NCBI GenBank assembly: GCA_035542775.1
Contig: DATKKX010000357.1
Span: forward strand, 1 to 10,550
Reading direction: 5' to 3'
Length of the DNA: 10,550 nucleotides
DNA from: DATKKX01 sp035542775
Lineage (GTDB): Bacteria; Planctomycetota; Phycisphaerae; UBA1845; UTPLA1
Below the pieces are notes generated by a model. The model had not been told where the DNA came from and did not search any database. It saw nothing but the letters and a program-made list of their open reading frames with translations. Position numbers and translations under genes: made by a program. Below, one piece after another: positions 1 to 6,827 of the stretch (its first letter is position 1; each line of letters begins with the position of its first letter).

Positions 1-720
1 CAGGACCTGCCGCCGGTTCTGGAGAGTTCGCAAGGCCTGGCGGTGACGCCGACGCAAAGGCTGTACTGGAGCGATCACGTAACGACGACCCAACCGGCCA
101 AGACAACGATCTCGAAATCCGACTTTTCGGGCAGTGGCGAAACAGCGATCGTTTCCTTTCCCAGCGCCGTCGGGCCTGGCCCGATCGCGGTCAATGAGGC
201 GCTGAATCTGGTGTGCTGGACGCAGCCCTTGGGTGTCACGGGCGGAAGCCAGATCTTGGCCTGCGATCTCAACGGGGCCGGTTCGCCCTACGCCATCTAC
301 TCGTCGGTCAACCCTCTCGCCGGCATCGCGGTTCTGGCGGGTCCCGGTGACGGGGCGCCGATTCCCATCATCTACAGGGTCGAGGTCACCGCCTGGCCGA
401 GCTCGGAGATTCGCCGGGCGACGCTGAATGGAACATCCCTCGGCCCCGATCACTCTGTCGTAACGATCGACAATGATGTAGCCGCGCACCTGGCGATCGA
501 TGCGACGGCGGGAAAGCTCTATTGGACGCAGCCCCTCGCAGGCAAGATCGGGCGATGCAACCTGGACGGCAGCTCGCCGGAGGATTTCCTGACGGACCTG
601 GGACCCGTCACCGGCATTGCGGTCTGGCGCGTAGAGGCATGGCGCGCGGCCTGGCCGGTGGTGAAGCCGGAGTCGATGGTTGCGACGCCGTTGCTGTCGG
701 CGTCAGCCATTTCGCCGTAG
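1..720 (+). CDS. YWTD/LDLR class B-like beta-propeller protein, 3' part
   Basis: The frame is open from the first base, so the gene begins outside the window and 239 residues are visible. A GTG at 43 opens the same frame, but it lies inside a propeller repeat and is unlikely to be the start. Propeller blades are recognisable: GLAVTPTQRLYWSD near residues 12-25, a degenerate CWTQ blade near 70-92 followed by GIAV at 108-111, and HLAIDATAGKLYWTQ near 163-177 followed by a CNLDG turn and GIAV at 205-208. This is the low-density-lipoprotein-receptor class B (YWTD) pattern, usually extracellular and involved in binding. The last 30 or so residues carry no anchor, sorting motif or membrane segment. 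The ligand is unknown. The gene converges on proC with 25 bases between stop codons, and I see no terminator hairpin there. The family assignment is fairly safe; the role is not. Confidence 0.75.
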   Translation, partial: QDLPPVLESSQGLAVTPTQRLYWSDHVTTTQPAKTTISKSDFSGSGETAIVSFPSAVGPGPIAVNEALNLVCWTQPLGVTGGSQILACDLNGAGSPYAIYSSVNPLAGIAVLAGPGDGAPIPIIYRVEVTAWPSSEIRRATLNGTSLGPDHSVVTIDNDVAAHLAIDATAGKLYWTQPLAGKIGRCNLDGSSPEDFLTDLGPVTGIAVWRVEAWRAAWPVVKPESMVATPLLSASAISP

Positions 721-745
721 AAGCAGACTCGCATCCGGGAGAGTT

Positions 746-1570
746 TCAGCCGCCGTTGTGAATGCGGCCCAATTCCTGACTGCGTCGAAAAGCGGCCAGG
801 ACCGCCTCGGTGACGTGTTCCGCGACCTTGCACTCGCGGAGCTTGTTCATTGCCGCCTGGGTTGTGCCGCCCGGGCTGGTGACCGCGGCGCGCAGCTCGG
901 CCGGTGAAGCGCCGTGCTCCAGCAGCATCGCGCCGGCACCGACGCAGGCGTGGGCAGCCAGCACCTGGGCGTCCTCCCGGCGGAGACCGGCGGCCACGCC
1001 TCCCTCCATCATCATCTCAACGAAATAGTAGAAATAGGCCGGGCCCGAGCCGGCCACCGCGGTGACGGCGTTCATCAGGTCCTCGTCCTGCACTTCGACG
1101 GTGACGCCGCCGGCGTTGAAGAGGTGCTTGGCTTCCTCCAGGTCGTCGAGCGACGCGTACTTGCCGCGGAACAAGCCCGTCACACCGCGACCCAGGCCGT
1201 AGGGCAGATTGGGCATAGCGCGGATGACGCGGATAGGGCCGTCACCGAGCGTCCTGGCCACGCGGTCGGTATCCACGCCGGCCATGAGGCTGATGAAGAG
1301 GTGGTCGTTCGGGGGGATGGGGCGAATGCTGGCGGCGGCCTCGTCGAACTTCTGCGGTGTCACGGAGAGGAGCACCAATCGCGAGTCGCGGATGACGTCG
1401 GTGTTCTGTTTGGCGACGACGACATCGAGCGGGTGGGCCTGGAGCTTTCGCGAATTGGTGACGATGATGCGGTCGCCGCTCAGATAGCCGCTATCGATCA
1501 GCCGCTTGATCATGATGGCGGCAATGTGCCCGGTACCGATAATGCCTAATGCGTACTTGTGCGTCGCCAT
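746..1570 (-). CDS. proC: Pyrroline-5-carboxylate reductase
   Basis: Catalyses the NAD(P)H-dependent last step of proline synthesis, reducing 1-pyrroline-5-carboxylate to proline in the cytoplasm. The 274-residue product has the usual family length. Visible landmarks are the N-terminal Rossmann motif GIIGTGHIA (residues 9-17), the MPN motif at 119-121 followed by a glycine-rich strand, GSGPAY at 174-179, and the C-terminal P5CR signature region around 223-245, with TSPGGTT at 231-237. The frame can be extended upstream to a TTG at 1591. The ATG at 1570 is preferred because it sits directly before the Rossmann strand and has a GGAAG purine run about 12 bases upstream. No other proline genes are nearby, so it is probably a single-gene unit. 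It converges with the propeller gene and diverges from the zinc-ribbon membrane gene. The catalytic landmarks look intact. Confidence 0.95.
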   Translation of the reverse strand: MATHKYALGIIGTGHIAAIMIKRLIDSGYLSGDRIIVTNSRKLQAHPLDVVVAKQNTDVIRDSRLVLLSVTPQKFDEAAASIRPIPPNDHLFISLMAGVDTDRVARTLGDGPIRVIRAMPNLPYGLGRGVTGLFRGKYASLDDLEEAKHLFNAGGVTVEVQDEDLMNAVTAVAGSGPAYFYYFVEMMMEGGVAAGLRREDAQVLAAHACVGAGAMLLEHGASPAELRAAVTSPGGTTQAAMNKLRECKVAEHVTEAVLAAFRRSQELGRIHNGG

Positions 1571-1675
1571 GTGTCTGCTCGCTTCCGGCAAGGCCCGTTC
1601 GAGGGATCATATGGTGCGAAGTTGTCGTGGTATGCAGATCGGCTATCGGCCGACCCGGGGCCACTAGAACCTGTC

Positions 1676-1705
1676 TTGAAGCTGGGGCTCGAGGCTCGAT
1701 AAAGT
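1676..1705 (+). promoter_or_regulatory. Possible sigma-70-like promoter for the zinc-ribbon membrane gene
   Basis: Within the divergent gap between proC and the next gene, TTGAAG (1676-1681) is followed after 18 bases by TAAAGT (1700-1705). Each hexamer matches the consensus at 4 of 6 positions, and the predicted start near 1712 would give a leader of about 77 bases. The rest of the gap (1571-1788) shows no other convincing signal. In a GC-rich genome this is only suggestive. Confidence 0.22.
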
Positions 1706-1774
1706 TTGCGGTCTGGCGTCTGCGCCGGTAATCTGGGACACGGCGCGGTTGGAGACCCGAGGAGTCGAGGGATG

Positions 1775-1780
1775 AAGGAG
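1775..1780 (+). promoter_or_regulatory. Shine-Dalgarno site AAGGAG
   Basis: AAGGAG lies 8 bases before the ATG at 1789. This fixes the start of the zinc-ribbon membrane gene. It is one of the few strong ribosome binding sites in the window. Confidence 0.7.
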
Positions 1781-1788
1781 CCGACGAC

Positions 1789-2658
1789 ATGTCAGAGGTA
1801 CCCATCGCGCAGCCTGTTGACGTTCCTAAAACAGTCATCGCCGACGACATGGCCTGCGTGATCTGCGGCTACAACCTCCGCAGCCTGCAGGCCAGCGGTC
1901 GCTGCCCGGAATGCGGCTCGCCCGTTCATCGCTCGATCCATGGTGACTTGTTGAGATACGCCGACGCGGAGTGGCTTGGAAAGGTGCTGTTGGGCATCAC
2001 GCTGATGCTGTGGGGGATCCTGGTCATGATTCTGCTGCGCATCGCAGAGGGCATCGGCTCCGCCGCAAAAACCAACGAGGTCTATTTTGTGGGCCCAGCC
2101 CTCGCCGCAAGCGTTCTTGATGTGCTCGCGGCGTTCCTCATCACGGTGCAGGAGCCGAAGATCGCCATGAGTGAGGATACGGTCACGTGGCGGAGAATCA
2201 TACGGATCTGCGCTGTGGTTTCCATCCTGGGACAGGTATTGGCCCAGCTCGAGGCATTCCTGGGAAACACGTGGTTGATTGCTATTGGCGCAGTGTTGAG
2301 CCTGGCGGCGGCAGTGGCCTATTTCGGCAAGTTCGTGTACTTGCGGCGGTTTGCCCTTCGGATTCCGGATCAGAACCTGGCCAGGTCCACGAGGATCGTC
2401 ATGTGGGGTTTTGTCATCACGGTCGCAGGGGCCGGCATCCTGGCCGGTGTCATCGCCTTCTTGGTAGCCGCGGCCGGCAGCCCCTCTCCACCGCTGGGTG
2501 CAGTAACGGGCGTGGCATGTGTAGCGGGTATCAGCGGATTCGTGTTCGCGATGTGGTATCTGGTTCTATTGGTGAGCTACAGAAACGCCTTCAGCGATGC
2601 CAGGACTTACTCCCGACAATACGCCGCAGCGATGCCGGGACCGGGCTCGCAAGCATAG
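1789..2658 (+). CDS. Zinc-ribbon, multi-pass integral membrane protein
   Basis: The product has 289 residues. An N-terminal zinc ribbon has the spacing C23-x2-C26-x12-C39-x2-C42, within the pattern CGYNLR...GRCPECG. About six hydrophobic segments follow, near residues 65-85, 100-120, 138-157, 162-184, 204-229 and 240-264. The ribbon would sit on the cytoplasmic side of a membrane domain. This N-terminal ribbon fused to an unrelated membrane domain recurs in Planctomycetota proteins as I recall them, but no biochemical function is known to me. The C-terminal 25 residues are polar. The gene stands alone, with its own strong ribosome binding site, and converges on the permease gene with 52 bases between stops. 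Metal binding is inferred from the four cysteines only. The gene call is secure; the function is unknown. Confidence 0.85.
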   Translation: MSEVPIAQPVDVPKTVIADDMACVICGYNLRSLQASGRCPECGSPVHRSIHGDLLRYADAEWLGKVLLGITLMLWGILVMILLRIAEGIGSAAKTNEVYFVGPALAASVLDVLAAFLITVQEPKIAMSEDTVTWRRIIRICAVVSILGQVLAQLEAFLGNTWLIAIGAVLSLAAAVAYFGKFVYLRRFALRIPDQNLARSTRIVMWGFVITVAGAGILAGVIAFLVAAAGSPSPPLGAVTGVACVAGISGFVFAMWYLVLLVSYRNAFSDARTYSRQYAAAMPGPGSQA

Positions 2659-2710
2659 CCTGGCCGTGCAACTCGGATGCGAAGCATGAATGCCACGATT
2701 CGGGCGGTAA

Positions 2711-4561
2711 TCAAGCGCTTTGCTTGCGGATGATCATGTCGAAATTGCGCACCATGGACCGGTGCAAGCCCAGGCCGATCAGGCCGTACACGGCGGCAGA
2801 GCAGAAAGAGGCGATGAAGGCGATCGTGCGACAGAGGATGATGTCGCCGGCGGTCAGGTTCGCGCCCGTGCCGGCCACCGCGGTCGCCGGATCGATGACG
2901 ACATAGACCGCCGTGACGGGCGTCAGCGGCATGAATGCGGCGGTGAGGGTGGGGCTGTCCTGCCTTTGTATGGTGAACGCGCAGCCGGCAGTCGCCGCAA
3001 AGACGAGGATGACGATGCCCATGCTGGTGAAGACGGCGCCGAGGGTCTTCTTGTTCTTGATGGAGGCCTGAAGGCCGAGCATGCAAGCGAACGCGGTGAA
3101 GCAGATCAGCAGCACCGGCAAGGTGATGAGCGTTTCGGGGTGAACCGCCGGACCGGCCGGCTTGAACATCCGCCCGGAGACCAGGTCGAACAGAACAAAC
3201 AGGCCGACCGTCAGGAAGGGACCCAACAGGAGCGGACCGGCGGCGTTGACCAGCCCCCAGACCTTGCCGCGAATGATGGCGCTGCTGGTCAGCGGCGTGG
3301 CCAGGACGAGCTCCATGGTGTTGGATTCTTTCTCGCGGGTCATGGAGGTGGCGGCGGTGGCGGTGGCGATGAACAAAGCGACGCCCAGCTCGGTAGCGAG
3401 AATGCCGTACAACCATGCTCGCGTGATCGCCGGCGTGACGGAGCCTTGGGCATAGTAAATCAGCAGCGTGAAGGCGACGACCATGCCGGCGGCCAGCATG
3501 GTGTAGCGCACGAGATAGCCGCCTCCAGCGGCGGCGCCGGTCACCGCCTCGCGCCAGGCGATGGGATTCAACCGGACCGACCGCGGCCGGCGCCGGCGTT
3601 CGTCGCCATCCCCCTCGGGCTTCGAGCGGCAGAACAGGCGGGCGAAGAGGGTCGCTTCGCCCTGTTTAGCGCCGCGCCGGACGAAGAAGAGACAGGCGAC
3701 AATCAGGGCCACCGACGCCAGGACGGTCATGACGACGTAGCTGTATTGCGGATAGGCCAGGAGGTAGCTACCGGGAAAGCCGCGATGGGCGACCGCGCCA
3801 TAGACCGGGGCGGGCGTCTCGCCGAGGACAACGCTCAGCGCCAGGAAGGGGTGAAAGGCCGCCAGCCAGCTCATGGAGGTGTCCCGGCCGGGGGCCGGCT
3901 GGGCTTCCGGCGGGATGAGACCACTCCACGACGACAGGCTCCCCACGGCGATGAGGTACAGAGCGATGGCCAGATAGAAGGAGAAGATGGTGCGGCCGGT
4001 TCCGACGCGGATGACGCTGATGCTGATGGCCAGGGAGCCGGTGAGCAGGGCGGTGGCCGCGGCCAGAATGATGGAGAGGGCGATCTTATCGCCGGTCACG
4101 CCGCCGTACACCATGAGGATGCAGAAGAGGGGTATGCCCGCGATCAGCAGGACGAAGACGAAGAAGAGCCGGCTGAAGAGCGAGCCGAGCACGATCTGGC
4201 CGTTGGTGAGCGGCGTGGACAGGAGGATGCTGTAGGTCTGGGAGTCCTTTTCCTGGGTAATGGCAGCGGCGGTAAAAAGGGGAGCCAGGACGCAGACCAG
4301 GAAGAGCTGGATGAGCGACAGCCACTTGAATACGTGGGTGGCGCTCTTGGCCAGATCGGCCAGGGAGGCGGAGGATCCGGCGTTGGACTGGACCCAGATG
4401 ACGCCGATAACGACGATGACGGCCAGAGCGGACAGATAGGCGACGCGGATGGCCAAATGCTGCCGGCGCCGTCCACCGGCGGACACCACGCGCAGCAGAA
4501 TGGGATTGGCCGGCACCAGCCGCCAGAACCACAGGCCGAGATCATGAAGCACGGCAGGCAT
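2711..4561 (-). CDS. ABC-2 type permease with two tandem ABC-2 domains
   Basis: A 616-residue inner-membrane permease, probably the channel of an exporter powered by the ATPase encoded upstream at 5851-6780. Two similar halves are visible. Half 1 has NPILLR near 19-24 and the cytoplasmic motif QEKDSQTYSILLSTPLT at 103-119. Half 2 has NPIAWRE at 332-338 and REKESNTMELVLATPLT at 409-425. Hydrophobic segments fall near 41-57, 82-101, 131-153, 160-184, 192-208 and 274-294 in half 1. Half 2 repeats the pattern from about 353 to the end. A charged, arginine-rich linker (about 311-331) joins the halves. ABC-2 permeases usually work as dimers of a roughly six-helix unit, so one copy of this protein could supply both halves. 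It is the last gene of the minus-strand operon. The ATG at 4561 has no clear Shine-Dalgarno; the heptamer repeat lies just upstream. The substrate is unknown. Confidence 0.88.
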   Translation of the reverse strand: MPAVLHDLGLWFWRLVPANPILLRVVSAGGRRRQHLAIRVAYLSALAVIVVIGVIWVQSNAGSSASLADLAKSATHVFKWLSLIQLFLVCVLAPLFTAAAITQEKDSQTYSILLSTPLTNGQIVLGSLFSRLFFVFVLLIAGIPLFCILMVYGGVTGDKIALSIILAAATALLTGSLAISISVIRVGTGRTIFSFYLAIALYLIAVGSLSSWSGLIPPEAQPAPGRDTSMSWLAAFHPFLALSVVLGETPAPVYGAVAHRGFPGSYLLAYPQYSYVVMTVLASVALIVACLFFVRRGAKQGEATLFARLFCRSKPEGDGDERRRRPRSVRLNPIAWREAVTGAAAGGGYLVRYTMLAAGMVVAFTLLIYYAQGSVTPAITRAWLYGILATELGVALFIATATAATSMTREKESNTMELVLATPLTSSAIIRGKVWGLVNAAGPLLLGPFLTVGLFVLFDLVSGRMFKPAGPAVHPETLITLPVLLICFTAFACMLGLQASIKNKKTLGAVFTSMGIVILVFAATAGCAFTIQRQDSPTLTAAFMPLTPVTAVYVVIDPATAVAGTGANLTAGDIILCRTIAFIASFCSAAVYGLIGLGLHRSMVRNFDMIIRKQSA

Positions 4562-4572
4562 TGAAAAAGCTT

Positions 4573-4600
4573 TCAGCGATCAGCGCTCAGCAGTCAGCAC
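4573..4600. repeat. Four perfect tandem heptamers TCAGCNN
   Basis: TCAGCGA, TCAGCGC, TCAGCAG and TCAGCAC follow one another without a gap, and AAAGCTT in the preceding seven bases is a weaker fifth unit. The array fills the 46-base gap between the secreted-protein stop and the permease start. On the coding (minus) strand it reads NNGCTGA and ends 11 bases before the permease ATG. A small stem, TGAAA/TTTCA (4562-4575), overlaps its edge. Similar degenerate heptamer arrays are known from intergenic regions of several phyla, cyanobacteria included. Confidence 0.75.
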
Positions 4601-4607
4601 ATCGTTC

Positions 4608-5732
4608 TTACAGCGGGACGCGGTTCATGCCCTTCTCCGCGAACTTCTTCTTCACATTCTCCATGGCCTTGGCGCGCTGCGCCGAGGTGGGGAGGTCCTC
4701 GATGCGGCTTTTGAGCTGCTTGGCGAGGTCGAACAGCGGCTTGGTAAGCTGGTCTCGCTGCGATTCCAGCCGGAACATCACGGGACCCTGGGCGAACTCC
4801 CCGCCGCCGGCCCGCCAGCTCATGTTCTGGGCGATTCGATTCTCCATCACCATCTTCTGCCACTCGGGCGTTTTCACGGCCCTGGCCCGGTCGAGGATGT
4901 CCTTGAGAATGCTCTTGGCGGAATTGGTCTGGGCCTCATCGAAGTCGTAGAACGCGATCGCCTGGTCGACGTAGGTGGACCATCGGCTCTCCACGTCCAG
5001 CTCCCAGCGAAGCTGATTCTCCGCGGTCTGACGGACCTCTCGATGATCGGCGGTTTCATTGGGATCGACGGGGACGGTCTTGGCGGGGTCGGTCTCGGGC
5101 TCGTCCCGGAAGGGATTGGCGTTTTCGCCAGCCTTGCCCTCTTCCCATCGGGCCATGCGGTTCTCGAAAACGGCGAAGCCGGCGGTGGCGGCGGCCACGT
5201 CGGCGGTGAACTTGAGCCGCTGCTTGACGCTCATCTTCTTGCCGATGTCGCCGGCGGTCTGAACGAAGAAATCCCTGAACGCCGGAACCAGCGGCTTGAC
5301 CTGTTTGGCAAACTGCTGGGCGGACTCCTTATTGAACCTGCCGTCGTTCTCGATGGCGTTCTCCATCATCATCTCGACGGCATTGCGTCCGGCCTCGGCG
5401 TTATCCGAGACGGTCTTCATCAGCCGGGTGGCGATGATCTGCTTCACGTCGCTGACCTGCTGGTCATTCAACTCGTAGCGGTCTTTCATCTGCTTGGCGA
5501 AAGCGTTGCTCACCGCGTAGGCCATGCGCGGGGTGAAGCGCACGCCGATCTCGGTGGCCTTCATGTCGGACTCGCTCTGGACCACCAGCGGCTGCTGCTC
5601 ATCGAGGGGCTGCTGGAGCTCTTGCGCAGCGCCGGCCGGCTGCGCGTCCTGCGCCAGAGCCGGGCCGAGCGGCGCGCCGAAGAGCAAGACCGCGGAGGCT
5701 ATCGCAATCCTGAAAACAGTTTTCATGGTCAT
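4608..5732 (-). CDS. Secreted helical protein of unknown function, inside the ABC operon
   Basis: Product of 374 residues. It opens with a classical signal peptide: a lysine, a hydrophobic core, and a likely cleavage after ALA near residue 27. A Gln/Pro-rich stretch to about 55 comes next, then charged helices with no membrane segment. Two segments resemble each other: YELNDQQVSDVKQIIATRL near 86-104 and YDFDEAQTNSAKSILKDIL near 262-280. Both recall the LTxxQ style of helix in periplasmic Spy/CpxP-type proteins, though the likeness is loose. A Pro/Asp/Glu-rich hinge near 205-228 separates two helical halves. I do not recognise a named family. Its place between the ATPase and permease genes suggests a periplasmic partner of the exporter. 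In-frame starts are GTG 5735, ATG 5732 and ATG 5726; a GAAAG/GAAG purine run suits either ATG. The 118-base gap to the ATPase gene has no clear terminator. Confidence 0.8.
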   Translation of the reverse strand: MTMKTVFRIAIASAVLLFGAPLGPALAQDAQPAGAAQELQQPLDEQQPLVVQSESDMKATEIGVRFTPRMAYAVSNAFAKQMKDRYELNDQQVSDVKQIIATRLMKTVSDNAEAGRNAVEMMMENAIENDGRFNKESAQQFAKQVKPLVPAFRDFFVQTAGDIGKKMSVKQRLKFTADVAAATAGFAVFENRMARWEEGKAGENANPFRDEPETDPAKTVPVDPNETADHREVRQTAENQLRWELDVESRWSTYVDQAIAFYDFDEAQTNSAKSILKDILDRARAVKTPEWQKMVMENRIAQNMSWRAGGGEFAQGPVMFRLESQRDQLTKPLFDLAKQLKSRIEDLPTSAQRAKAMENVKKKFAEKGMNRVPL

Positions 5733-5850
5733 CACTTCACTTTCTGGAGCTCTTATCCGCGCGAGCTGCCGTACCGATCATCAAGCGCGGCAGGCTGCGG
5801 CTTGAAACCCAGGGCTCCGGCGCGGTTCGAGGTTCGGGCGGCCGGTCGAC

Positions 5851-6780
<930 letters not shown>

Positions 6781-6827
6781 GGCTTAAGTCTCTCGGCGGG
6801 AGCGGGTCACCGCCCTTCGCCGCAACT

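Noticed and set aside
2659..2710. Possible bidirectional terminator between the zinc-ribbon gene and the permease gene
   Set aside because: Only a 4-bp hairpin ATGC-GAA-GCAT is present, with no T-run on either strand.
2187..2906. 239-codon plus-strand frame crossing the end of the zinc-ribbon gene
   Set aside because: It overlaps the membrane protein in another frame, lacks motifs and runs into the convergent permease gene.
3342..3369. GGTGGC-type microrepeat
   Set aside because: It is the reverse complement of an Ala/Thr run (ATATAAT) in a permease membrane segment, so codon bias explains it.
2720..4564. 614-codon open frame on the plus strand, antisense to the permease
   Set aside because: It mirrors the permease codons in a GC-rich gene. 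Its translation is Asp/Gly/Glu/His-rich with no motif, whereas the minus frame has clear ABC-2 motifs.
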